A program made the position numbers and the translations under genes. Positions 35,692 through 44,282 of a stretch of DNA of 64,000 nt are shown here, in pieces. Positions within the stretch are counted from its first letter, which is position 1. Each line of letters starts with the position of its first letter. The stretch spans positions 558,001 to 622,000 of the forward strand of contig NZ_CP108513.1 of the NCBI RefSeq assembly GCF_035989285.1, read 5' to 3'. This stretch comes from Streptomyces sp. NBC_01235. GTDB taxonomy: Bacteria > Actinomycetota > Actinomycetes > Streptomycetales > Streptomycetaceae. Under the pieces are notes generated by a model that saw nothing but the letters and a program-made list of their open reading frames with translations, made no database searches and had not been told where the DNA came from.

Positions 35692-37194
35692 TCACGCCTG
35701 GGCGCTGTTGCCTCCCCTGCCCCCCTTCTGCTTCGGCAGCGCCAGCCTGATTTCCTCGCGCAGCTCGGTGATCCTCGGGTAGTTGGCGTACTCCGCGGTG
35801 AGCCGGTACATCTGGCTCAGCCGGTCCCAGGTGCGCCGGGAGGAGTTCGACCCCATCGAGACCAGGGCCAACCGCGCGAACCGGTCCGCCTGTTCGGGGT
35901 CGTCCGCGATGAAGCAGGCGGACGCCATGGACAGATGGTCGAAGATCTTCGACCGCTCCCGCCCGTCGACGCGCAGCGCCAGGGCCTTCTCCGCGTAGTA
36001 CTGGGCGTGCACGGCGGCCTGGGGCTCGAACTCGGCCAGCGTGCGGTAGGCCAGGGCCTGCATGCCGTACAGGTCCTCGTCCTTGAAGGTCTGCATCCAG
36101 GGCGGCGGTGTGACGTCGCCCTTGTCGGAGACGAACAGGTCCTCCGCCCGGCCGAGGGTGCGGCGCATGGCCTGTCCCTTGCCCATCGCCGCCTGCGCCC
36201 AGGCCTCGATGGTGTGGAACATCGCCCGGGTGCGCGGCAGTACGTTGTCACCGGCACCGGACTGGGCGAGCTTCATCAGGTCGAGGGCCTCGTCGGGCCG
36301 GCCGAGGTGGACCATCTGGCGGGCCGCCCGGGAGAGCGCCTCGCCGGCCCGTGGCCGGTCGCCGCCCTCACGTGCCGCATGGGCGGCGATGACGAAGTAC
36401 TTCTGGGCCGTGGGCTCCAGACCGACGTCGTGCGACATCCAGCCTGCGAGGACGGCGAGGTTGGCGGCGACGCCCCACAGGCGCCGCTGGAGATGGGCGG
36501 GGTGATGGTAGGCGAGCATGCCGCCCACCTCGTTGAGCTGCCCCACCACGGCCTTGCGTTGCAGCCCGCCTCCGCGGGCCGCGTCCCAGGCTCGGAACAC
36601 CTCGACCGAGCGCTCCAGTTCGTCGACCTCCTCCGTTCCGATGGGGGCGGCCTCGTAGCGGTCGAACCCAGCGGGGTCGGCATGGTGGAGGAGGGGGTGG
36701 TCGATGACGGGAGCGTCGGCGGAGAGGGTCGGGTCGGTGTGCAGCCACTCGTACATGGCGCTGCTGAGTGCGGATCCCGCCGTGAGCGCGACACCTGCGC
36801 TCACCAAGCCGCGTCGGTTGAGCATGAGGTCCATTCCCGTGAATTCGGTGAGGACCGCAGCAGTCCGTTCGGGCGCCCACGGCACACCGTCGGGATGTTC
36901 CACACTCCCGCCGCCGGGCCGTTTCCCTGTACGCCCGTGCCGGACCAGACCGAGGTCCTCGATGGTCACGACACGGCCGAGACGCTCGGTGAACAGAGCC
37001 GCCAGCACCCGCGGCACCGGATCGCGCGGGATCTCTCCCATGTCGATCCACCGCCGCACCCGGGAGGTGTCGGTCGACAGCTGGGGGTGGCCCATGGCCG
37101 CCGCCTGCCGGTTGACCAGCCTCGCGAGTTCACCCTTGGACCAGCCGGCCAGGCCGAACAGATCCGAGAGACGGGTGTTGGGTTGTCCGCTCAC
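35692..37194 (-). CDS. NsdA/NsdB-type TPR regulator
   Basis: A 500-aa soluble protein. The N-terminus (LSDLFGLAGWSKGELARLVN, then STDTSRVRRWIDMGEIPRD) is a helix-turn-helix-like segment. The rest holds TPR-type helices (GMLAYHHPAHLQRRLWGVAA, GEALSRAARQMVHLGRPDEA, AYRTLAEFEPQAAVHAQYYA). Length and sequence fit NsdA or NsdB, which repress sporulation and antibiotic production in S. coelicolor; I cannot tell which paralogue this is. The start codon is ATG 37194. Three tandem TTCGCCAG repeats lie 62-89 bp upstream. Confidence 0.85.
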   Translation of the reverse strand: MSGQPNTRLSDLFGLAGWSKGELARLVNRQAAAMGHPQLSTDTSRVRRWIDMGEIPRDPVPRVLAALFTERLGRVVTIEDLGLVRHGRTGKRPGGGSVEHPDGVPWAPERTAAVLTEFTGMDLMLNRRGLVSAGVALTAGSALSSAMYEWLHTDPTLSADAPVIDHPLLHHADPAGFDRYEAAPIGTEEVDELERSVEVFRAWDAARGGGLQRKAVVGQLNEVGGMLAYHHPAHLQRRLWGVAANLAVLAGWMSHDVGLEPTAQKYFVIAAHAAREGGDRPRAGEALSRAARQMVHLGRPDEALDLMKLAQSGAGDNVLPRTRAMFHTIEAWAQAAMGKGQAMRRTLGRAEDLFVSDKGDVTPPPWMQTFKDEDLYGMQALAYRTLAEFEPQAAVHAQYYAEKALALRVDGRERSKIFDHLSMASACFIADDPEQADRFARLALVSMGSNSSRRTWDRLSQMYRLTAEYANYPRITELREEIRLALPKQKGGRGGNSAQA

Positions 37195-37255
37195 GTCAAG
37201 CCCCCAGGTTCTCGGCTGAGTTGACAGTAGCCCGGTGAAAGTTGCCGGGCGACTA

Positions 37256-37283
37256 TTCGCCAGGGTTCGCCAGGGTTCGCCAG
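37256..37283. repeat. tandem 10-bp repeats upstream of the Nsd-like gene
   Basis: TTCGCCAGGG is repeated at 37256-37265 and 37266-37275, and TTCGCCAG continues at 37276-37283, for 2.8 units. The stretch lies 62-89 bp upstream of the NsdA-like start codon and 145-172 bp before the APH gene. Tandem repeats at one helical turn often bind a regulator cooperatively. Confidence 0.7.
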
Positions 37284-37427
37284 ATGGTGTGCCAGTAGGC
37301 CATGGGTGTCAGGTAGGAACGCGCCACCCCGACCCGGTCGCCGAGGGACATTCCCCAGGGTGCACCCAGGAGGACCGGCTCGGGGCAGCGTTTTGACGTC
37401 CGGCACACGAAGGGATCTGTTTCGCCC

Positions 37428-38564
37428 ATGTACGCAGCATCGTCCTCCGTGTCCGCCCCGCCCCGGTCGCTGCACCCCCGTCCGGGCGGCGGCCCCTACC
37501 TCGACCCCGCGCGGTCGGCGGCCCCCGCGCTCGGCGCAGGTCTGGCCCGGCGTCCCGCGGGGCTCGGCACGCAACCGCTCAGCGGGAGACTCGACTTGTC
37601 CGGCCCCCAGGGCGCCCAGCTGCGCACGGCGATCGCGTCGGTGCACCGGATCTGCCCGGAGTTCGCCCCGGTCCAGGTGCTGCGCCGCAGCGGACGCTCG
37701 GTGCTCCTGGTCGGTACGACAGGACGCAGTACGGCAGTCGCCAAGTGCTTACTGGACCACTCCCCCGTGTGGGCGGAGCGGATCCGGCACGAAATAGCCG
37801 CGTACCGCACGTTCGTCCGGCAGCGCCCCCCGGTGCGGGTGCCGAGACTGATCGCGGCGGACCCGGACAACTGCACACTGGTGATCGAGCGAATGCCGGG
37901 CCGCGTGGCGGCGCTGCAGCGGCACCCCACCGAGGTCCCGCCACGGGCGGACATCCGGGCGGCACTCGGCGCGATCTGCCGGTTGAACGCCTGGCGGCCA
38001 CCGGCGGGGACGTTCGACGCGCCGCTCGACTACGCGGCCCGTATCTCCCGCTACCACGAGCTGGGTCTGCTCACCGACCGGGACCTCGGTGACCTGCAGA
38101 AGCTGCTGCACGGCATCGCCGCCACCGCCGGCCGGCAGGGCATGGGTCAGTTCTGTCACGGCGATGCCCTCCTGTCGAACATCCTTCTCTCACCGGCCGG
38201 TCCAGTGCTGGTGGACTGGGAGCACGCGGGCTGGTACCTGCCGGGCTACGACCTGGCGACGCTGTGGTCGGCGCTGGGCGACGCGCCGGTGGCGCGCCGT
38301 CAGATCAGCCAGATCGCCCAGTCGGCGGGCCCGGCCTCGCGGGACGCCTTCCTGGTGAACCTGATGCTGGTCCTCACCCGCGAGATCCGTACCTACGAGA
38401 CGGCCGTGCAGCGTTCGATGCACGACATGACCCCGACGGCCCCGGGGCCGGCCCACCCGGGCGCCGCGCCGTCCGGCGAGGAACAGCGCCTGCTGCTGAG
38501 GCGGCTGCACGACGACTGCCAGCTGGCCCGCCGGGCCGTACGCGCGGCCGTCGGTACTCGCTGA
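37428..38564 (+). CDS. aminoglycoside phosphotransferase-fold kinase
   Basis: A 378-aa protein with a kinase-like APH fold. The catalytic loop is [13 protein letters not shown] (H244, G245, D246) and the metal-binding LVDWEHAG has D263. The glycine-rich N-lobe is divergent. Substrates of this family include antibiotics, sugars and choline-like molecules, so the phosphate acceptor is unknown. It is divergent from the NsdA-like gene. A strong terminator follows at 38569. Confidence 0.88.
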   Translation: MYAASSSVSAPPRSLHPRPGGGPYLDPARSAAPALGAGLARRPAGLGTQPLSGRLDLSGPQGAQLRTAIASVHRICPEFAPVQVLRRSGRSVLLVGTTGRSTAVAKCLLDHSPVWAERIRHEIAAYRTFVRQRPPVRVPRLIAADPDNCTLVIERMPGRVAALQRHPTEVPPRADIRAALGAICRLNAWRPPAGTFDAPLDYAARISRYHELGLLTDRDLGDLQKLLHGIAATAGRQGMGQFCHGDALLSNILLSPAGPVLVDWEHAGWYLPGYDLATLWSALGDAPVARRQISQIAQSAGPASRDAFLVNLMLVLTREIRTYETAVQRSMHDMTPTAPGPAHPGAAPSGEEQRLLLRRLHDDCQLARRAVRAAVGTR

Positions 38565-38568
38565 GGGG

Positions 38569-38616
38569 ACGGAGGTCCGCGGTGTGCCGCAGCGGCGGTG
38601 CACCGCGGACCTCCGT
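38569..38616 (+). terminator. intrinsic terminator after the APH gene
   Basis: ACGGAGGTCCGCGGTG and CACCGCGGACCTCCGT make a perfect 16-bp stem around a 16-nt loop, starting 5 bp after the APH stop codon. Confidence 0.85.
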
Positions 38617-38752
38617 ATGTGCGAGCGGTGTCTTGACGAGAGAAATCGCCTGTTTGTGGGCATGATTGACGGGTTGTCGACAAGCCGGTACCACGGGGCG
38701 CCGTTCGGCCCCGTACGCCTCGCACTCCCCCCGCTCGTCCCAGGAGGCCGCA

Positions 38753-40708
38753 TTGCGAAAACCCGTCACTCCCCCCGGACCCCCCAGACCTACCCGTAGA
38801 GCCGCAGGCGCCATGGCGTCGGCGGCTCTGCTGCTCCCGCTGCTCGGCGCGGCACCCGCCACCGCCCAGTCCTCGGAGAACAGCCTCCAGCAGGCATTCG
38901 CCGCCGCTGCCGCCGAGTACCACGTGCCGCAGAGCGTGCTGCTGGGCGTCTCCTACCTCCAGTCCCGCTGGGACACGCACGGCGGAGCGCCGAGCGTGAC
39001 CGGCGGCTACGGACCGATGCACCTCACCGACGCCCGTACGGCGCTCGCGACGGACCCGCACCACAGCGAGGGTACGGAGGACGCCCGCGGCGACTCCGCC
39101 CGCCCGGCCCTGCACCCGGCCGCGCGGCTCCCGTCGAGCGACGAGCTCCCGGCCCGTCTGACGACCCTGCCGAGGGCGGCGCGGCTGACCGGACTGAGCG
39201 CCGGGGAACTGCGCACGGACCCCGCGGCCAACATCGCGGGCGGCGCCGCGCTCCTCGCCGCCGCCCAGCGCGGCCTGGGCGAGCCCCTGAGCGCCGACCC
39301 GGCCAACTGGTACGGCGCGGTGGCGCGCTTCTCGGGCGCGGACGACACCGCGACGGCCGCCACCTACGCCAACGACGTCTACGACGTGCTGCGCACCGGT
39401 GAGGAGCGTACGACGGACGCCGGCCGGCCGGTCGCCCTGGCCGCGCAGCCGGACCTGGCTCCGCGGACGGCCCAGCTGCGGGAAACCGGCCTGCGCACGG
39501 CCTCCGCGGCGGGCACCGAGTGCCCGGCGTCGGTGTCCTGCGAGTGGATCCCGGCGCCCTACGAGCAGTTCGGCGACAACGACTACGGCAACCACGACGT
39601 CGGCGACCGTCCTGCCTCGCCGGGCATCAGGTACATCGTCGTCCACGACACCGAGGGCGGCTGGGAAGGGGTGCTGAACCTGGTCCAGGACCCCACGTAC
39701 GTGTCCTGGACCTACTCGCTGCGCTCCACCGACGGCCATGTCGCCCAGCACGTGAAGGCGAAGGACGTGGCCTGGCACTCGGGCAACTGGTACGTCAACG
39801 CCAAGTCGATCGGCCTGGAGCACGAGGGATTCCTCGCCCTCCCGGACTCCTGGTACACGGAGGCGATGTACCGGTCGTCGGCGCGGCTGGTGAAGTACCT
39901 GGCCGCGAAGTACGGCATCCCGCTGGACCGGCAGCACATCCTGGGCCACGACAACGTTCCGGGCCCGACCACCGCCGCCGTCCCCGGGATGCACACCGAC
40001 CCGGGGCCGTACTGGGACTGGCGGCACTACTTCGAGCTGCTGGACCGGCCCTTCGCGGCGACGGCCCGCAGAAGCGGCGGCCTGGTGACGATCCGGCCGG
40101 ACTACACCGCCAACCAGCCGGTGTACACGGACTGCGTCGGCCAGGGTCAGGCATGCGCGGCGCACGGTTCCAGCGAGGTGCGGCTGTACTCCGACCACGA
40201 CGAGAAGTCCGCCCTGATCACGGACGTCGGCAAGGGCTCGCCCCCGACCACGGACGTGAACGACATCTCCTCGCGGGTGTCCACCGGCCAGCAGTACGCG
40301 GTCGCCGGCCAGTGGGGTGACTGGACGGCGATCTGGTACCTGGGACAGAAGGCCTGGTTCAGGAACCCGAAGGAGCAGCCGACGGCCGTGCCCGGGGCGG
40401 GCCAGGTGGTCACCCCCAAGGACGGCCGCGCGAGCGTGCCGCTCTACGGCCGTGCCTACCCGGAGGTGTCGGCCTACCCGGCGGACGTCCCGGCCCAGGC
40501 GGTCTCACCGCTGCCGTACACACTGCCGAAGGGCCAGAAGTACGTGGCCGGGGACGAGGTGCCGGGCGAGTATTACTACGCGGTCACCTTCTCCACCGAC
40601 TCGCACCAGGTCGTCGTCGGGGACGACCAGTACTACGAGATCCAGTACGGCCACCGGGTGGCGTTCGTGCGGGCCGCGGACGTGAAGGTCATGTCGTCGA
40701 CGTCCTAG
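38753..40708 (+). CDS. secreted N-acetylmuramoyl-L-alanine amidase (amidase_2/PGRP)
   Basis: A 651-aa exported peptidoglycan hydrolase. The start is TTG (38753), supported by AGGAGG 6 nt upstream; an ATG frame start further upstream has no ribosome binding site. Residues 1-38 form a signal peptide (TRRAAGAMASAALLLPLLGA). Residues about 50-230 resemble a lytic-transglycosylase-like helical segment; about 270-420 is the zinc-dependent amidase domain (IVVHDTEGG, VAWHSGNWYVNAKSIGLEHE, ILGHDNVPGPTTAAVPGMHT). The C-terminal 200 residues are SH3-like. It probably remodels the wall during growth or sporulation. Confidence 0.9.
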   Translation: MRKPVTPPGPPRPTRRAAGAMASAALLLPLLGAAPATAQSSENSLQQAFAAAAAEYHVPQSVLLGVSYLQSRWDTHGGAPSVTGGYGPMHLTDARTALATDPHHSEGTEDARGDSARPALHPAARLPSSDELPARLTTLPRAARLTGLSAGELRTDPAANIAGGAALLAAAQRGLGEPLSADPANWYGAVARFSGADDTATAATYANDVYDVLRTGEERTTDAGRPVALAAQPDLAPRTAQLRETGLRTASAAGTECPASVSCEWIPAPYEQFGDNDYGNHDVGDRPASPGIRYIVVHDTEGGWEGVLNLVQDPTYVSWTYSLRSTDGHVAQHVKAKDVAWHSGNWYVNAKSIGLEHEGFLALPDSWYTEAMYRSSARLVKYLAAKYGIPLDRQHILGHDNVPGPTTAAVPGMHTDPGPYWDWRHYFELLDRPFAATARRSGGLVTIRPDYTANQPVYTDCVGQGQACAAHGSSEVRLYSDHDEKSALITDVGKGSPPTTDVNDISSRVSTGQQYAVAGQWGDWTAIWYLGQKAWFRNPKEQPTAVPGAGQVVTPKDGRASVPLYGRAYPEVSAYPADVPAQAVSPLPYTLPKGQKYVAGDEVPGEYYYAVTFSTDSHQVVVGDDQYYEIQYGHRVAFVRAADVKVMSSTS

Positions 40709-40715
40709 CCGCGCC

Positions 40716-41213
40716 TCAGCCCTGCTGGAACAGCTCCGCCGGGAGCGGTTTCAGCAGGGCGTAGAGGTCGTCGGTGATGGGGCGGTCCCAGGCGGCGATG
40801 GTCACCAGGACGTTGTCGCTGCGGTCGAACTGCACGCAGGCGATCCGCCCCTCGGAGAGCTTCAGACGGCGCACGATCAGCAGGTTGTCGCCCTGCATCA
40901 CCGGCATGTCCTCGGTACCGACGACGGTCACCTCCTCGTCGTTCTCCAGCGCGAGCAGCAGCTGGGCCACCTCGAAGGGGACCTCGTCCTCCTCCACCTC
41001 GCGGGCCGGGGAGCCCTCGGGCAGATTCCCGATGATCATCGCGGGGCCGCGGCCGCCGAAGAGGTCGTAACGCAGGAAGACGCCCTGGCAGCTGCCATCG
41101 GGGGCGGGCAGCAGCCCGGCGCCCAGATTGCCGGGCCAGTCGCCCGGATCCATGGCCAGTACGTCGAAGTCGGGCCCGGCGGGAGTGGCGCTGCGGCGGC
41201 GGAGGAACGACAT
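40716..41213 (-). CDS. conserved hypothetical protein (165 aa)
   Basis: This 165-aa soluble protein starts MSFLRRRSATPAGPDFDVL at ATG 41213. Its core includes QGVFLRYDLFGGRGPAMIIG, DNLLIVRRLKLSEGRIACVQ and SDNVLVTIAAWDRPITDDLY. I recognise the pattern of a Streptomyces conserved protein but no named domain. It is convergent with the amidase, 7 nt apart. Its frame stays open upstream into 41214-41370, with codon use like a gene, so a longer form is possible. Confidence 0.75.
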   Translation of the reverse strand: MSFLRRRSATPAGPDFDVLAMDPGDWPGNLGAGLLPAPDGSCQGVFLRYDLFGGRGPAMIIGNLPEGSPAREVEEDEVPFEVAQLLLALENDEEVTVVGTEDMPVMQGDNLLIVRRLKLSEGRIACVQFDRSDNVLVTIAAWDRPITDDLYALLKPLPAELFQQG

Positions 41214-41722
41214 GCGGCCATGGTACGTGGCCACTGCCCTTCGGTGGCGCGTGGGAGGGACGCGGTTCACCGTTCGGGTGGGGGCTTCCGGCACCTGGGC
41301 GCCCCAGGCCTGGAAGCGGGCGTCGCGCAGCGCGGCCTCGGTGAACGCGAGGCCGAGTGCGCCGTCCGTCCGGCGGCCCCGGCCGGGGGCACGAGACGAC
41401 CCGGCGCTCGGAGTCCCGCGCGGCGGTCGGGCCGTTGGAGCCGGGCAGCAGACCGGCGAAGCGGCCGAGGCCCCGGCAACCGAGCGCCGACGGCCGGGCG
41501 TGCGGCGCCGAGGGCCCGGGCCACGGCACGTCGGCTGCGGTCGGAGCCTCGTCTCCCGGGTTCGACCTGCGACCGGCGCGACCTGCGATGCCCGGCTGGG
41601 CCCCAGAGGGTGTGCGAGGTCGCGTGTCCGGAACATCCGGAACCCTGGGCGGAACACCCCGGTCCGGCTCGTCGGCACGCGCTCGGGAGCGGCCGACGGT
41701 CCGGCTGCGAGGCTGGCCGGTG
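41214..41722. other. 509-nt GC-rich region without a supported gene
   Basis: No gene is convincing on either strand. On the minus strand, about 41214-41370 continues the open frame of the 165-aa gene with strong G/C third-position bias (GLAFTEAALRDARFQAWGAQ), so part of the region may be an N-terminal extension or a gene remnant. The rest is GC-rich with no start site or RNA signal that I can identify. Confidence 0.5.
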
Positions 41723-41965
41723 TCAGGTCAGGTCGAACTCCCCCTCCCGTGCCCCCGACACGAACGCGCCCCACTCGGCGGGCGTGAAGATCAGGGAAGG
41801 GCTCTGGGGACGGCCACTGTTGCGCATCGCGATGAATCCCTCGACGAAGGCGATCTGGACATCCCCCCGACCCTGGCTGCTGGACTGCCACTCGGCGTTG
41901 CTGAGGTCCAGCTCCGGCTTGTCCCAGCCCGTGAGCGGCTGCTGCTGGATGGTGCTCTCGGCCAC
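41723..41965 (-). CDS. DUF397-domain protein
   Basis: An 80-aa protein of the DUF397 family. It shows LDLSNAEWQSSSQGRGDVQ, VEGFIAMRNSGRPQSPSLIF and FTPAEWGAFVSGAREGEFDL, the typical SxWQxSS...VEVA...RDS...PxLxFTxxEWxAFxxGAKxGEFD pattern. Such proteins are usually paired with an XRE-type regulator, and the pair acts in Streptomyces development or antibiotic control. No XRE gene is next to it here. GGGAGGAG 8 nt upstream supports the GTG start. Confidence 0.9.
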   Translation of the reverse strand: MAESTIQQQPLTGWDKPELDLSNAEWQSSSQGRGDVQIAFVEGFIAMRNSGRPQSPSLIFTPAEWGAFVSGAREGEFDLT

Positions 41966-42048
41966 GTCCGTGCTCCTCCCGGTTCGTCGTCCGCGGGTCA
42001 GCCTAGCGAGCGGTTCCGGAGGCCGACAGAGCACGTGAGGGGGACCTT

Positions 42049-43215
42049 TCAGGACTCCGGGGCCGCCGCTCCCACGAGCCACATGGAGAAGAACTGCGAG
42101 CCGCCGCCGTAGGCGTGTCCGAGCACCCTGCGGGCCCGCTCCACCTGATGTTCCCCGGCCTGTCCGCGCACCTGGAGCGCCGCCTCGGCGAAGCGGATCA
42201 TGCCGGAGGCGCCGATGGGGTTGGCGGACAGGACGCCCCCCGACATGTTGACGGGCAGGTCGCCGTCGAGCTCCGTCACCCCGGCCTCGGTCAGCTTCCA
42301 GCCCTCGCCCTCGTCGGCGAAGCCGAGGTTCTCCAGCCACATGGGCTCGTACCAGGAGAACGGCACGTACATCTCGACGGCGTCGATGTCACGGCGCGGG
42401 TCGGTGACGCCGGCCTGCCGGTAGACGTCGGCGGCGCAGTCCTTGCCGGCCCGCGGCGACACGGCGTCCTTGCCGGCGAAGAGGGTCGGTTCGCTGCGCA
42501 TCGCGCCGCCGAGCATCCAGGCGGGCGGCCGGGGGGCGCGGGCGGCGCCGGCCCGGTCGGTGAGGATCATCGCGCAGGCTCCGTCGGAGGAGGGGCAGGT
42601 CTCCGAGTAGCGGATCGGGTCCCAGAGCATGGGCGAGGACTGGACTTTCTCCAGCGTGATGTCGTGCTCGTGGAGGTGGGCGTAGGGGTTCTTCAGTGCG
42701 TTGCGTCGGTCCTTGTACGCCACCAGCGAGCCGACGGTGTCGGGGGCGCCGCTGCGCCGCATGTACGCGCGCACGTGCGGTGCGAAGAACCCGCCCGCAC
42801 CGGCGAGCAGCGGCTGCTGGAAGGGGATGGGCAGGGACAGTCCCCACATGGCGTTGGACTCGGACTGTTTCTCGAAGGCGAGGGTCAGCACGGTGCGGTG
42901 GACACGGGCCGCGACGAGGTTCGCGGCAACGAGCGCGGTGGACCCGCCGACGGAGCCCGCCGTGTGCACCCGCAGCATCGGCTTGCCCACCGCGCCGAGC
43001 GCGTCGGCGAGGTACAGCTCGGGCATCATGACGCCCTCGAAGAAGTCGGGGGCCTTGCCGATGACGACGGCGTCGACGTCGGCCCACGTCAACTCGGCGT
43101 CGTCCAGGGCGCGTCGGGCCGCCTCCCGGACCAGCCCGGCGATCGAGACGTCCCGCCGGGCCGCGGCATGCTTGGTCTGGCCGATCCCGACGACGGCCAC
43201 GGGCTCCTTGCTCAT
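42049..43215 (-). CDS. thiolase-family protein (SCP2/Ltp2-like), lacking the usual Cys
   Basis: A 388-aa thiolase-fold protein, beginning EPVAVVGIGQTKHAAARRD and ending in HAYGGGSQFFSMW. Where a true thiolase has its nucleophile (Cys-Ala-Ser-Gly), this protein has HTAGSVGGST at 84-93 with no cysteine. In Actinobacteria such Ltp2-like proteins pair with DUF35 proteins and act as retro-aldolases in steroid side-chain degradation. It is the last gene of the operon, overlapping its upstream neighbour by ATGA. Retro-aldolase activity is inferred, not shown. Confidence 0.85.
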   Translation of the reverse strand: MSKEPVAVVGIGQTKHAAARRDVSIAGLVREAARRALDDAELTWADVDAVVIGKAPDFFEGVMMPELYLADALGAVGKPMLRVHTAGSVGGSTALVAANLVAARVHRTVLTLAFEKQSESNAMWGLSLPIPFQQPLLAGAGGFFAPHVRAYMRRSGAPDTVGSLVAYKDRRNALKNPYAHLHEHDITLEKVQSSPMLWDPIRYSETCPSSDGACAMILTDRAGAARAPRPPAWMLGGAMRSEPTLFAGKDAVSPRAGKDCAADVYRQAGVTDPRRDIDAVEMYVPFSWYEPMWLENLGFADEGEGWKLTEAGVTELDGDLPVNMSGGVLSANPIGASGMIRFAEAALQVRGQAGEHQVERARRVLGHAYGGGSQFFSMWLVGAAAPES

Positions 43216-44282
43216 CGCGGTTCCCCTTCGAGTACGGCGACCAGGTTCTGCTGGAGACACGGGCCGGAGGTGGCGTGGGCGAGGGCGCGGTCGGACTCGC
43301 CCCGGTGGATGCGGGCGGCGGCCTCGCCGATGCGGATGAGACCGGCGGCCATCATCGGGTTGGCGGCGAGGGCACCGCCGGACAGGTTCACCCGCACGCT
43401 GTCGTTGAGCCGCAGCGCCTTGCGCAGGACGACCTCCTGCGCGCTGAACGGGGCGTGCAACTCGGCGGTGTCGACGGGCCGTTCGAAAGCGCCGGCCTTC
43501 TCGGCGGCGAGGCGGGTGGAGGGCGAGTCGGTCAGGTCGCGCACGCCGAGCGCGTGGGCCTCGATCCGGTGGTCGATGCCTCGGATCCAGGCGGGCCGGG
43601 AGCACAGCGCGCGGGCCCGTTCCCCCGCCGCGAGGATCACAGCGGCGGCTCCGTCGCCGACGGGCGGGCAGTCGCCGGTACGCAGCGGCCGTACGACGTA
43701 GTCCCCTTGGGGCACCGAACCCCGCAACTGGGCCCGGGAGTTGAGGGTGGCGACCCGTCGGCTGCGGGCTCCGATCGCGGCGAGGGCGGGCTCGTCGGTG
43801 TCGCCCGCGTCGATCAGGGCCTGCGCCTGGAGGGCGGCGAGGGCGACGGAGTCGGGCCACAGCGGGGCGACGTAGTACGGGTCCAGCTGGCGGGTGAGCA
43901 CGTCGCGCACGGAGCCGGGCGAGGACTTGCCGTAGGAGTAGACGAGCGCGGTGTCCGCGTCGCCGGTGAGCAGTTTGGTCCACGCCTCGTACAGGGCCCA
44001 GGCGCCGTCCATCTCGACGTGGGACTCGGAGATGGGCGGCCAGGCGCCGACGCCGTCGAGGGCGAGGGTGAAGGAGAAGGCGCGGCCGGCGAGGTAGTCG
44101 CTGGAGCCGGAGCAGGTGAAGTCCATGTCGGCGGTCTTCAGGCCGGTCCGGTCGAGGACGCTGTGCAGGACCGGCATGAGCATCTCCACTTCGGAGAGCT
44201 CGTCGGTGGTGCGCCGGACGTCGGTCTGCGCGAAGGCCACCACGGCGATGTCGCGGACGCCTGAGGGTTCCTCGGAGGTCAC
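43212..44282 (-). CDS. thiolase-like protein, non-canonical active site
   Basis: A 356-aa thiolase-fold protein (TGLKTADMDFTCSGSSDYLA near 46-65, LPTG-type nucleophile region absent). At 88-97 it reads HVEMDGAWAL where the catalytic Cys would be. The C-terminus holds HATSGPCLQQNLV, which matches the conserved His region. The GTG start at 44282 overlaps the stop of the DUF35 gene (GTGA), and its own stop overlaps the next gene (ATGA). Two cysteine-lacking thiolase-fold proteins and a DUF35 partner make a heteromeric complex likely. The reaction is unknown. Confidence 0.82.
   Translation of the reverse strand: MTSEEPSGVRDIAVVAFAQTDVRRTTDELSEVEMLMPVLHSVLDRTGLKTADMDFTCSGSSDYLAGRAFSFTLALDGVGAWPPISESHVEMDGAWALYEAWTKLLTGDADTALVYSYGKSSPGSVRDVLTRQLDPYYVAPLWPDSVALAALQAQALIDAGDTDEPALAAIGARSRRVATLNSRAQLRGSVPQGDYVVRPLRTGDCPPVGDGAAAVILAAGERARALCSRPAWIRGIDHRIEAHALGVRDLTDSPSTRLAAEKAGAFERPVDTAELHAPFSAQEVVLRKALRLNDSVRVNLSGGALAANPMMAAGLIRIGEAAARIHRGESDRALAHATSGPCLQQNLVAVLEGEPR

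Noticed and set aside
41128..41787. 219-aa plus-strand frame in the gene-free region
   Set aside because: It is low-complexity, has no domain, and partly overlaps two supported minus-strand genes.
42115..43701. 528-aa frame on the plus strand
   Set aside because: It is the shadow of the two thiolase-like genes on the minus strand; composition is low-complexity R/G/A/P.
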